64,000 nt of DNA from assembly GCA_029204225.1 (NCBI GenBank), contig CM055092.1, positions 65,130,797-65,194,796 of the forward strand. Direction: 5' to 3'. The notes under the pieces are model-generated. The model was not told the origin of the DNA. It did not search any database and saw nothing but the letters and a program-made list of their open reading frames with translations. The translations under genes were made by a program, and so were the position numbers. Below are positions 1-11,672 of the stretch, one piece after another. Position 1 is the first letter of the stretch, and the number at the start of each line of letters is the position of its first letter. Source of the stretch: Diphasiastrum complanatum. Lineage: Eukaryota; Streptophyta; Lycopodiopsida; Lycopodiales; Lycopodiaceae.

Positions 1-1017
1 TTCTCTCGCCATGCCATTTAGCGTTAAGAGACGGGTCATGACAGTCTTTCATGACAGTAGACATTGTCATGCAGCATGTCATGACAAAGTCATGTAAGTT
101 TTGAATACGAACTAATTTAACTTTTTGACTATTCAGATTTGTGCTATGTATTGTCAAGGACTCAAGACTCCTTTCAGTTTGCAACCAGCCTGCGGCCAAG
201 GTTTATGACTCCCATGGCTTACATACTAGAAAATCAAAATAACTAGATAACTTTTAGTTGGGGGAATGCTCTCCCATCCTAGGAGGGCACTCCGCCCCGA
301 GCAGGTGGAAGGCCCAAGGAGGGGACTCTTAGGGACCAAGGAAAGAGAATCTTTGTTTTGGAGAGATAATGCTAGTCTTCGAAGAGAGAATTATATTCTA
401 ACAACGTTTTGAAATGATGGAGAGAGAAATCAAGGTGCATATTCTGCCTCTAAAGATGCCTGTAGAACATATAATCTAAATCTGAGTAGATTTTCATGAC
501 TTTGGATGAATTTTGAACGTTACCTAGCGTGAAGATTTATGTGCTCCAGGTTTTGGTTGGTTTTGATGCCCTTGAGGCTAGGCTTAAAGAAAAGGAAGAC
601 CCTCGTGTGGGGGCCTTCCTGTATACATTCATTTCATACTCAAGAAGGAAATTAGATGTGGTCTAGAAGTAAAATTTTAAAGTTCATTCTCTTATCATAT
701 GTAGTCGATTGACCAAATCGATCTAAACTTGCTCCAAACTTGAATATCTCTATGGGCATGTACATGGAAGCCCATTCCTAACATTTTTGGGTGTCTGTGG
801 CATTTTTTTCCGTACGTTGTGGAATGCAACATGCTCCATATATTACATCAAAACAAGTTTTGAACATCATTCATTTACATTGAAATTTGCCACCAAAAGC
901 ATGTCATCATGATCTTGAGTTTTTTATGCCGATTTTTGGGCTCTAACATCATCCAAGCAGCTGACTAACACAACTAGTAGCAGTTCTAGGTACTTGTACA
1001 ATATTGTAGCAATTTGT
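1..1017. other. No gene recognised
   Basis: AT-rich sequence with no long frame and no motif I recognise. A short GC-richer stretch near 260-350 stands out only by composition. Confidence 0.5.
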
Positions 1018-1690
1018 CTCCTATTTTTTGTTGTAGATCCAATTTTGTAGTATAGAACTATATTCAATTTTATTTTCATTAGAATTTATGAAAACATATC
1101 TGCACATCCTAGAAAAAAATCCGTACTTATATTGATGAATTTGTTGATAATGGGTACATCTATCAACTGGGGTGGGAATCAGTGAACCTCGGAATATCTG
1201 TCTAAGTTTGAAGACAATATACCATCTGTTATTCCGAGGTCCATTCCGACCTCTGCTCATGCATTTTTTACAATTCATAAATAGATTATATGCTAGATTA
1301 TTACCTGCTCATAAATGCTAGATTATATACCTCTGCTCATAAATGTTTATCTCCTATCTTTTGTTGTAGATGCAAGTTTTGTGATGTAGGAATATATTCA
1401 ATTTTATTTTACATTAGGATTTATGAAAATACATGTACACATTTTAAAAACAAACCTCTACATTTTTTGATGAACCTGTTGACTATGGGTGAGAATCAGT
1501 GGAGGTCGGAACAGACCTCGGAATATCTGGATCTATTAAAGGCTATATACCATCTTTTATTCCGAGGTCCATTTCGACCTCTGCTCTTACATTCAAAAAC
1601 AGATCTCTGATAAACATTGGCAATTTGTGCCTGAACAATGCTAGATTATTACCACCTCAACTGATATATCAAGATTACAAAATTTCTGCC
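1018..1690. repeat. Two tandem copies of a ~333-bp satellite-like unit
   Basis: The phrase CTCCTAT...TTTTGTTGTAGAT recurs at 1018 and about 1351, followed in both units by a run containing TTCAATTTTATTTT and TTATGAAAA and ending in a GACCTCTGCTC motif. Related units lie near 59,290, 59,600 and 59,930, so this is a dispersed satellite family and not a gene. Confidence 0.7.
1502..1581. repeat. 24-bp imperfect hairpin inside the satellite unit
   Basis: Arms at 1502-1525 and 1558-1581 are reverse complements with about two mismatches, around a 32-base loop. The left arm itself contains GAGGTC...GACCTC. The same hairpin is visible in the unit at 1018 and, degenerate, near 59,725-59,805. Confidence 0.65.
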
Positions 1691-2047
1691 CCATTTGATA
1701 TATCAAAATGAACAAAATGTGACTCAACACCACCACAATTTTTAGATTCTTTCACCACATTGAAGCCTTCGTGATGCCTTCTTGATTGTGTTTGTCCTTG
1801 AAATGATGACACTTCTCCACTAGTGTTTTTATGAACCCGCTGGGGAATTCCATAGTTGGCCTAACAAAACCCACTCTCAACAATTCGTGGTATACATAAT
1901 TAATGTTTCAAGCTTACTAGTTCGTGCTACTCTGATTTGTAGAATCTTAATCTAGTCCTATTATTTTAATTTACAGGATCATAATTTATGTGTTGTGTAT
2001 TGGCTATGTTTCATGCTTAGAAATAGAGAATGAGGGATATGGAGAGC

Positions 2048-2049
<2 letters not shown>

Positions 2050-2125
<76 letters not shown>
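2050..2125. repeat. (GA)n microsatellite
   Basis: About 38 uninterrupted GA dinucleotides inside the first 720-bp repeat unit. The Arg-Glu reading frames across it are an effect of the repeat. Confidence 0.95.
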
Positions 2126-2127
<2 letters not shown>

Positions 2128-2774
2128 ATGAAAGAGTTAAAGGTAACCAACACTCCCAATTCTAGAAAGGTGTGTAGACCTTGTTTTCTTTCGATAAAGG
2201 CATGGTTAAAATGTCTCTTGTTGGACGATAAGTTTCACGAGAAAGCTCAAAAGCCATTGGGAGGGAGCATGTGGTGACATTCTGGAATAGGATATAATTG
2301 TATGGTTCGGGAGTTTTGATTAGCACTCTACTATGTTCTTTCTTTTTTTTCTCCTTGTGTGTGTTTAGATTTTAGGGTTTAGGGTGTGCGTGTGCGTGTG
2401 CATGTGAGATGCAATTTCTGCTTGAACACTGCTAGATTATGAACAAAATGTGACTCAACCTCGCCACATTTTCTAGATTCTTTCACCACATTGAGGCCTT
2501 CATGTTGTCTTCTTGATTGCGTATGTCATTGAAATGACGACACTTCTCTACCAGTGTTTTTATGAACCTGCTGGGGAACTCCATAGTTGGCCCAAGAAAA
2601 AAAATGATCCCCACTCTCAACAATTCGTGGTATACATAATTAATGTTTCAAGCTTACTAGTTTTTACTCTGATTTGTGGGATCTTAATCTAGTCCTATTA
2701 TTTTAATTTACAGAATCATAATTTATGTGTTGTGTATTGGTTATGTTTCATGCTTAGAAATAGAGAGCGAGGGA

Positions 2775-2778
<4 letters not shown>

Positions 2779-2838
<60 letters not shown>
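2779..2838. repeat. (GA)n microsatellite
   Basis: About 30 GA dinucleotides at the equivalent place in the second 720-bp unit. Confidence 0.95.
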
Positions 2839-2840
<2 letters not shown>

Positions 2841-3434
2841 ATGAAATAGTTAAAGGTAACCAACACTCCCAATTCTAGGAAGGTGTGTAGCCCTTATTTT
2901 CTTTCGATAAGGCGTGGTTCAAATGTTTCTTGTTGGATGAAAAGTTCCACGAGAAAGCCCAAACGCCATAGGGAGGGAGCATGTGGTGACATTCTGGAAT
3001 AGGATATAAACGTATGGTTCGGAAGTTTTGATTAGCACTCTACCATGTTCTTTCTTTCTTTTCTCCTTGTGCATCTTTAGATTTTAGGGTTTAGCGTGTG
3101 TGTGTGCATGTGCGTGTGTGATGCAATTTGTGCCTGAACACTACTAGATTATGAACAAAATGTGACTCAACATCGCCACATTTTTTAGATTCTTTCACCA
3201 CATTGAGGCCTTCATGCTGCTTTCTTGATTACGTTTGTCATTGAAATGACGACACTTCTCCACTAGTGTTTTTATGAACCCGCTGGGGAACTCCATAATT
3301 GGCCCATGAAAAAAAATGATCCCCACGCTCAACAATCCATGGTATACATAATTAATGTTTCAAGCTTACTAGTTTTTACTCTGATTTGTGGGATCTTAAT
3401 CTAGTCCTGTTATTTTAATTTATAGGGTCAGAAT

Positions 3435-3869
3435 TTATCTGTATTCTCCCACAACATCAACGAGACATCTTTCATACCTGAGGCCACCCCCGTGGACACT
3501 CCCATGGCCACATCTCCCATACCGGAGGGCACCCCCATAGACACTGCCATGGAATAGCCACCAGCTACCATACTGCCGTCATATGACATAGACAGAGATG
3601 GTCACATCATTGAGAATAACCGTGGTAAGAGAGTCATCACGTGCATGAGAGAGCTCATGTATATCCACTTTTCTAGAGACATCTTTCGTAACTGGTGCGA
3701 TGTCAGCGATGACCGCAAGAATCGCGTCATTGACCAACTGTGTAGTGAGTTCCTTGTCCCATCCCAGGACTCGGAATTCGCATGGAAATTGATGAGGTGC
3801 CGCATGGGAGCTATGATGAGCCACCACAAATCGAAAATCCAAGATGCAGTGGAGAAAGAGGACTGGTAG
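3435..3869 (+). pseudogene. Transposase-like exon fragment (plant DNA-transposon type), one stop
   Basis: One frame runs 145 codons from 3435 to a TAG at 3867, with a single internal TAG at 3555-3557. Before that stop, a Pro/Thr-rich stretch repeats a ~15-residue unit (PEATPVDTPM, then PEGTPIDTAM). After it comes a compact region with IFRNWCDV, NRVIDQL and SEFAWKLMR. The spacing of aromatic and basic residues resembles the DNA-binding-like domain that plant En/Spm-related transposases carry (Transposase_24 type). This resemblance is from memory of the family and is weak. No catalytic domain is nearby. It may equally be a domesticated or unrelated exon. A methionine at 3645 would start the downstream part. 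Confidence 0.35.
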
Positions 3870-5483
3870 TATAGTGCATTTTTTTGGTCAAAATTTTAAA
3901 AATTCAGCAACTATAATCATTGATGCTGATTTTCTAGAAGAAAATGTGCTAGATGTATCTCATATGTGCAAAATCTGTATTATGCCACTTTTTACTGATA
4001 TACAAATGTGGCTATGTTAAAGAGTAGCTATGAAATTCTATGGCATGTTCAAATGTCATAATCAAATTTCAAATGACAGCTATATCAGACAAATTAGAGC
4101 TATTTTTATTACGTTACTATTTTTAATAAGTTTGTTAAATAGCAATAAGCTATTTCTAGCAACACTCATCAGTAACTTTGATGGATGATAATATCGACAG
4201 TTGCTAAGTAGTTTTATTAAATGGCAATTTTTTGCCATATTGTAATGATGAAATGTACTTTATATCATGATTAATAAAAGATGCCCAGGTACCTTTAAGG
4301 CACTGACTTAAGTTTCAAAGAAAGGTCCAAAGGCTAAGGGTCCTGCAAACAACGACAAGCAAAGTTCAGTTCAAGACAAAGACAACAAACCAGCGAAAAT
4401 ACCCTTTTGAAGATTAAGGATGTCCTTGAATAATTACGCCCATGACCTTATCATAAAGGTCCAAAAAGATTTCACAAAATAAAATACTTTGGCAAGTTCA
4501 AAATCGTTCAAACAGTAATTAACCACGATCCATCAAAGATTATCGAAGAAAATTTGGAGTTCTAGCTCAAATCAAGGATTTAGTAACATTGCTTCACAAT
4601 TGAAGGGGTTCTGGATAAAAATCGATGAATCCTTATCGATTGAGTACACTGCAAAATATACCATTCAAGATAAAATTCTGCAGGTGAAAATGCTTATAAG
4701 ACATTCAGGTGTCTTGGAAGAAAAAGAATCGACGAGGTCAAACAATGGGAATGACCGAAATATACTAGGATGATCAATTTCAAAATTATGTTGAGAGGCC
4801 AAACGCATATTCATCTGATGGTTTTCAAAATGAAACAAATAAATGATGTGAAAGGTTCTATAAGCTTTATTGAAGGTCAGTTTTGAAGAAAATATACTTC
4901 TAAAAGTCGTTGGAAGAGGTCCTACCATGGACTCTTCGATAATTCAGAGCCCACATATCCTTAATCGACACTTGTCAAATGGACCTGAAACTTTTTATCA
5001 GAATGAGTAAAGTCGAATTCCATGAAATGGATTCAATGGAAAGCCAAAAATGGATGGTGTTTGAAAGTGAGAGGTTGGTAACCGCCTCGTTCTCTCTCTC
5101 ACGAGGTATTGGAGGGAGAAGCATGGAGGGATTCAGTTTGCAGAGAGAAGAAGAGGAGAGTTTTTGTTTTTGGTGAAGAGAGTATTCTTGCATTCAATGA
5201 TCAGAAGATTGCATCCTTGTATTCAGTCATTTTGAAGAGAGTGCATTCCTACAATGAGTGGAGAGAACATTACTGCATTCAACCAAGGATTTTGTTTTTG
5301 TTTTGAGTGAGCAGAGAAAGGTAAATCCATTGTTGAAGAAGCTGCAGTCGTGAAGATCCAAAAAAATTACTATGATTCCTACCTGTGCTGATTCTTGGAT
5401 ACCATAAGAGAAACAAGAAGGTGGTTGCCTTTTGTTGCTGCGCTCTTCATCCCTCTGCGCACCTACTCTCCCTCTCTACCTGA
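3870..5483. other. No gene recognised
   Basis: AT-rich sequence with short unrelated frames. A purine-rich stretch at about 5,040-5,330 carries repeated GCATTC and GAGAGAA words but no domain I recognise. Confidence 0.5.
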
Positions 5484-6008
5484 TGGGTGGTTTGGCTCCA
5501 CAGTCATTCCTTTGTGTGTGTCTTCTTATCAGGATCTTGGAGGTGCTTTCTCCTTACAACTAATAGCCACAATTCACAACATATATTGATAATCTAATTT
5601 TGAGATTCTATTTCTAGATGTTTGGTGTTAGGCAAAAAATTCTAGGATATTTTTATGGCTTTCTAAGTAGAGGAAGGTTGATAAATGATTGGAGCTAACA
5701 TATCCATTTTAATTTAAACTACCATGCATAGGAAGATAATATGAAGAATCCATTTCAAAGACAATGGAAAAAGATAATATCTAATCAATATCACTTACCT
5801 GTTGTCATTGATTGAACAAGAAAAGCAGTGAAAACATTAATATGTAGATTTTTTTTTTTTGATAAGATGATAATATTTGTTGTAATTTCAGAAAACATGT
5901 TTTATTATGAGTAAAATTAAATAGACAACATAATAATGAAAGGGAATGACATCAACCAACTGTTATAATCAAAACATGAATCTTGCATCAAGCGTTTTTC
6001 TATACAAC

Positions 6009-8574
6009 TTGCATTGTTGCCCAACCATAAGGCACAGTTGGAACTCCTTTATTTAGATCAATCATCAAGAAAGTTGCGGATTCCACCACATGACTAATCT
6101 CAAATAATATTTCAAGTGTCCATCCACACACCAATTGCACCAAACATGTAATATTTGTTATATAGAAAGATGAACACACAAGTAGTCCTCTTGACAAAAA
6201 ATTCCAATAGTGTATTTCACTAAGCATATTCTAATTGGACTAAGAAGCATGTGTGTTTTGATTATCAACAAACCTGTGATAAGATATATAGCTCCATCAT
6301 TGTGGAGATTTCATACTTGCTATAAAGAAATGGAAGGATGACAATGTAAACAACATAGGAGAGTTTTGATCCCCAAAAAACCAAAATTTCCGAAGATGTC
6401 ATTTTTGCGATAATGCCTCTAAATGAAAAACCACACGTTACACATAACAAAGAGCACGCATCAGTGTGACAATCCAAGAAATAAACTTGATATTTGGTAC
6501 ATATCATTTTTGCAATTTTAGCAAATGAGATGGAAATAAGTATATGAATTTGCATATTTCAAGACATAGTGCAAATTAAGAGATATAATACTCACTGTCC
6601 AATTTTTCCTGTGAACAAGGCTTGAAAGTCATCGAACCAAATAGCCTTCAATGTCATTAGACCATAAAGTGGCCATAGGTATATGTGCTGCAATGCACAA
6701 TTCACAATTAATTCACCTAGAATGTTGAAAGAGTACTTGCAAAAAAATTTAATGCTAAAAGGATTCATAAGGCTTTCATAGCTCAAATGATGGCATTGGT
6801 AACTATGTCGGCTATTATTGTAACGCTCAGGACAATAATCATTCTTGCTAGAGAAAAATCCCATGACTCACCTGATAGGCATGAAAAGAGTGTTTTGGTT
6901 GTTCTAAGTGCACCCTTATGATATCAACGTCATTTGCTCCTATAAACGTGTTCAACCTTACGAATTCATTCAATCGTATGTACTCACGATGACACTTTGC
7001 ATCATACATACTCACATGAATATTGTGCTATTGAATACAATATCAATGCTACCTACTTGATTTGAAGATCAAAATTTATGTCAACAAGTTTCATTTTAAC
7101 ATGGATTGAGAAAACATACTAATATCTGGGTCAAATTTGTTCACATTTGTGTAAGCATGATGTTCAATAATGTGTTGTTGCCTATCAAACAATACAAATC
7201 ACAATGAGAAAACAAATTTTCTCAACTTAAAAGCGACTAGATATTTTTTATATTTTAAGTATCATGTAAAATTTACCTGGTAGCTCCAATTAAATCTGAA
7301 GATATTCCCATCCAATATTAGAACCAAGGCCATGTAGAATATGCTCCTGCAAAGAAGTTTACATCCGAGGTGCTACAAAGATCAGCTCTTCTAATTTACA
7401 AATGTCTTTTGACATCATAAAATCTTCCAACTTTACTCGATGACATGCTTGTAGTGTTCATTTAACAAGTGGAATGTAACCATCGATCATAACCATGTAG
7501 TCATTTGCAAGGACAACGGTAGATTCTGTAAAGGTTTTCTTTACATTAACTTGTTTTATGTTCTCCTAAGAGAGCCAAACATCTAAGTCTCTTATTGAAT
7601 GTTCTTTACATGCACAAAATGAGCATTTTGGCTATGATATTTCTATCCTTTATCAAATACACAAATACATAGAAACTAGTAGTTGTAAAATGTATCCAAA
7701 AGCAAGAAAATTGGACACGCACCATGGTTGCCGTCATGCATAATATTCATCGCGATATGCGCTGATATGTATCCAAATGCAATTATAGCATATATAGAAG
7801 AAATGATAGGATTTTGGACTTGGAAAAACATCACATAGTAGAAGAGCAAATACAATGCTAAGATCACAGCTGACTTGATAAACAAGTGTGAATGCACTCT
7901 TGGATTCACCTGCATCGTTTTCAATTAAAAAATGATCATTAGATTTTTACATTTCATACAAACATTTATATATTTAGCATAAAGATACAATGATGTGAAG
8001 GTCTAATGACTATTCGGAAAGGAATTACTACTAAATTATAGCTTTTATATTGAGTATTTTAAGTGCATTGAAAATAACTCATTTATGAATTTCAGGAAGG
8101 AAAATGCCTTTGATTAGAGGTAGTATATATCTTGTGGGGCGAGTTGAGTAGAGTTGCTTATTGTGGCGAGGTAGGTTTAGGCTCCAACCTCGACGTCCTT
8201 TGACTAATGACATTTCAAAATCTTTTATGATGCAAAATCTAAAGGACATGGCTTGGCAATATTTGTGAATTTGTTTATAAGGACTCGTGCACTAAGTCTT
8301 GTGGTAAAGACCACAAATATCGGTCACAACTGCTGAAATAACCAATCTTAACAATCCACAATTGTAAAAGCCTGTCAACTGATGTAGGAAATATGTTGCA
8401 ATGTGTAAGACAATACATGAAAGTACCTTGTTCCTATGAAAATAAGCCTCAACCCGCTCTTTCAATGCCAAATAAAAGGGTTCTTTCACAGTGTCCAAGT
8501 ACTCCACATTGGTCATGCTTAAGTCCTCATCGCTGGCATCTATTTCACCAACACAGTACTGGTCCAACAATTTC
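6009..8574 (-). pseudogene. Front-end fatty-acid desaturase copy A (exons 1-8, inactivated)
   Basis: Front-end desaturases are ER membrane di-iron enzymes that insert a double bond between an existing one and the carboxyl end of an acyl chain. Exons on minus, 5' to 3': 8427-8574, 7723-7909 (box 1, HDGNHG), 7277-7346, 7116-7181 (box 2, HIIEHH), 6872-6917, 6596-6687 (HIYLWPLYGLM), 6274-6418 and 6009-6134 (PYGWATMQ). Lesions against the matching exons of copy C: TCA to TAA stop in exon 3 (WF*YW, near 7319); a 12-bp in-frame loss at the start of exon 4; exon 5 acceptor CAG to CAT; exon 8 acceptor CAG to CAA. The 3' exons with QIEHH are absent because homology stops at 5484. No cytochrome b5 exon (HPGG) was found upstream. 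This is a dead partial copy. Confidence 0.88.
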
Positions 8575-8985
8575 CTGATAGTCATTGGAAGATGTCAAGG
8601 ACTTTAGGACATAAGCACAAAAGATCAGTGGACACAATCTATCACTTCATGTACTGTTGAGTTATAGACTTTCTAGGATTCTATACCATCTAGCGTAGAT
8701 TTCTATGTCTATTCTTTGTATGCGTCTCTCTGCATCGGCTATCGTCTTTTTGGTATCTTGTCCTCCAACTCAAAAGGCTTACTGAATTTGAAGGAGATTA
8801 TTGTTTTAGCATTGGCCACACAATGCTAATCAGGAAATTGTGTGGAAAATAGCTAACTATCAGTATATTACTTTCTTGGTTTGCTTGCAGTTAAGAGCAT
8901 GCTTAGCATGTATATACCAGACAAAAAGTGGATAATAGGAGTTGAATAAATATGTCGAATCTTGCCCTGCTTGCACGTGAATAAG

Positions 8986-9650
8986 ACTTCTGTGAAAATT
9001 GTCAACATTTCCTAGCTAGTTTGAGGCCTAAATTGGCTAAAATTGTAAATAGTTTTGGTTCTGGAGTTTCACACGTGTGAACCAGGCCACAATGTTTTTA
9101 TTTACTGTATTTTTTCAGTATGATGAAGTGTCAAACTTCATACCCTTCAAAATGAGACCATTTTGATGTATTTTGGTCATATAAGCCATTTTTAGCTATT
9201 TTTCCTATATAGGGAATATCTAGGGTCAAGTACCTTCTAGAGAGAGGAGAGAGAGTCATCTTCCTCATCCATAAATAGTAGGGAAGTCGTGGAGAACAGG
9301 TTGGAGAAACCTTTTGTATGCTTCATTGAGATCAATAGATCATTGTCATTGTTTCTTCCTCCATTGAGAGCATTGTTGTGTGTATTGTCTTCAAGCTATT
9401 GTGTATGATCTTAGGTGCTTTCCAAAAGTGGTAGGCTGATGTATTATGGACTGTATAATGCTATTTTGGGCCGCACTTGATGTTTATGGAAGTTTCCATT
9501 TGTGATAAATGCTTTTTGATCAAGTTCTTTGCATTCTAGGTAGCATAGAATGTGTTGCCAATTCCTAGCTTATGTAGTTTGGAGTGCAAGCATTCAAGCC
9601 AATGATCTTGGAGTTTAGATCCACTTAGGATCTGTATTTTTCACAACTTC
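8986..9650 (+). mobile_element. Solo LTR of a copia element with 5-bp target duplication
   Basis: The LTR spans 8991-9645 (655 bp). It starts TGTGAAAATTGTC and ends TTTTTCACA, so its ends are inverted repeats. ACTTC flanks both sides (8986-8990 and 9646-9650). The uninserted site is readable twice in the window, near 33,668 and near 11,135, where GACTTC runs straight into CTC. Ends and length match the LTRs of the complete element at 45,430, and the palindrome TTCACACGTGTGAA (9068-9081) is shared, but the body is diverged, so it belongs to a related subfamily. LTR-LTR recombination explains the missing interior. Confidence 0.92.
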
Positions 9651-10344
9651 CTCCAGGATGCTTTGGCACCCTGTTAGCAGAGCCCATGGATCAGTCTAGT
9701 GCATATGTTCAGCTACCATCCAAGGGCATATATAAAATATGAAGTACGATGCATAATTATCCCGTTCATGATTAGAAACTGGCCGTAGCTCTCTACGCGC
9801 GTCGACCAGAATGCTCATGTGAAGGAGAATGCTGAAATTAATTTCATAAACTAAGACGCAACAGCGCAAAATTCCTACAGGACTTTTGGAAGACAAGATA
9901 AGAAGTGGTACCATTTTGTCACATCATACACCTTCCCATCAATTACCAACCAGCAATGCTGTGATAAAGTGTGTCTCGGCTTATGAGCTTTCACAGCTCA
10001 AATGACTCATGCATGCATGCTGAGCTCTAAGCACTGTCGAATTATATTGTCATTAGAATTCAAGTTGGAGTTGGACGCAATATAATAAGCAAGGACTAGA
10101 TTGTACTGCTAAACAACATGCCATTCTTTGTATCGCGAAAAGCGACGCGCTGATAAGGATTATTCATTATAGCTAAACTCATTAAGAATATTGGTATGTA
10201 GGGAGACTTATTGGAGCTCCAAAACACCGATAGAGATCAACCGTTAAGAGTTGGATTCTCCAATCAAGTTAATTTCCTGGAGGCTATAATGAGTGCAACG
10301 CATATCAATAGATCCACGAAAGAAAGCCTTGCGTTAATCTTTCT
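9651..10344. other. Duplicated non-coding flank
   Basis: Matches about 33,672-34,364 next to copy C. I see no coding region or motif in it. Confidence 0.6.
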
Positions 10345-11044
10345 ATGGCCAAATCTTCATAAGACTAACCGCAATTCTGATTAAGTCTGAACAAATTATT
10401 TTTTTACATTTATGATTCGCTGGATTTTATTTCTATGGTCCTTTTTTATTTCTATGGTCATGTTTTTTTCTCGAATATTCATTAGACCGACGACAATTCT
10501 GAGTAAGATCTGAAGTAAGTAGTATTTTAAAATTGTGAATCGCGGAATTTTCTATGCTCCTTTCTTTCAAATCTTCATCACACTAACGGCAATTCTGATT
10601 AGGATCTGAACTAAGAAACTTCCCACTATGGCCTAGTAGCGGGCGTGAGCAGGCCCGCTACCGTGCGTAGCAGGCAGCCTTCACGCACCGCGCCGCCCTA
10701 CGGCGAGGAGCGTTGAAGGCTGCCTTTAAAGAGTGTAGCAGGCCTGCTCATGGCCCGCTACCGGGCGTAGGTGAAGTTTTGGCCCTTCTGGCCCTTCACC
10801 AAAGCGCTATGGCTCTGAACATCTGTGTTCAGAGCCTATCACAATGGGACACTTGTTCGCTACAAGCCCAAACATCAATTACGTCATGAACAAGTCAGGA
10901 CGACCATTTTAACGTCTCTGACTCTGCGTTGTTACGTGTAACTATAAGTATTAATCAATACTCAATATAATCTATCGCATCGAAGTAATTACAAGTCATT
11001 CAGACATATTGTGGGATTCGTAATCGCAATTTAGAAAAGGGTTG
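10345..11044. other. ~700-bp insertion absent from the paralogous copy
   Basis: The paralogous sequence stops matching after GCCTTGCGTTAATC and resumes near 11,045. The insert holds three degenerate copies of a ~45-bp word (CAATTCTGA.TA core) starting near 10,351, 10,473 and 10,567, then the GC-rich fold-back at 10,637-10,760, then AT-rich DNA. No reading frame, and no terminal inverted repeat or target duplication that I could fix. Origin unknown. Confidence 0.55.
10637..10760. repeat. GC-rich fold-back (50-bp imperfect inverted repeat)
   Basis: Left arm 10,637-10,686 and right arm 10,710-10,760 are largely complementary: TAGCGGGC pairs with GCCCGCTA, GAGCAGG with CCTGCTC, and AGGCAGCCTTC with GAAGGCTGCCT. 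The 23-base loop contains its own CGCCG/CGGCG pair. This is by far the most GC-rich stretch of an AT-rich window. Confidence 0.8.
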
Positions 11045-11252
11045 CCATGCCATTTAGCATGTATATACCAAATAAAGTGGATGATAGGAGTTGAATAAAT
11101 ATGTCGAATCTTGCCCTGCTCACACGTGAATAAGACTTCCTCCAGGATGCTTTGGCACCCTGTTAGCAGAGCCCATGGATCAGTCTAGTGCATATGTTCA
11201 GCTACCATCCAAGGGCATACACAAAATATGAAGTACGATGCATAATTATCCC
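11045..11252. repeat. Partial second copy of the desaturase 5' flank, with deletion junction
   Basis: Repeats sequence found at 33,587-33,788 (and at 8,900-8,990 plus 9,646-9,755). It then jumps to sequence equivalent to 34,541. The jump lies at ATCCC, which is present at both ends of the missing ~750 bp, so a microhomology deletion is the simple reading. Confidence 0.7.
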
Positions 11253-11672
11253 AAGAAACAAATCAGCATAAAACAAACAGGAGAACAACAACAGTTCATC
11301 CTATGGTGAGGAGCATGAGAGCTCGAAGACGGGCGAAGAGAGACTAAACAGAAATTGTTCGACCGTCTACATCTATGAAGACGTGTGTGTAGTGTCAAGT
11401 TTCAGAGAAAAAGGACAAATATTGATTGCACTATCAATCATTGAGAGTTATTGATTGCTTAATCCAAAGATCTATCAAGTTCTAGGTGTTCGATCTTGAT
11501 CTAGATGCTTTACACTATGATTAAGCAAGATCAATGGATGGGCGGCCTCACATGTGTGGAGGACGATACCAGTACGGCCTGTTTACAGAAGTACATTAAC
11601 TTAAAAATGCATTTCATTCATCAAAACTCAAGACACATGTGAAAATTACAACAAAACTAGAAATTGCCAATG

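Larger units (their letters stand above)
1711..3430. repeat. Tandem repeat of ~720 bp, about 2.4 copies
   Basis: The start phrase AACAAAATGTGACTCAAC occurs at 1711, 2442 and 3154, giving periods of 731 and 712 bp. Each full unit holds a (GA)n tract followed by GATCATGAAA and TTAAAGGTAACC. Length differences come mainly from the GA tract. Pieces of the same unit recur at about 58,958-59,110 and 59,945-60,240. Confidence 0.8.
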
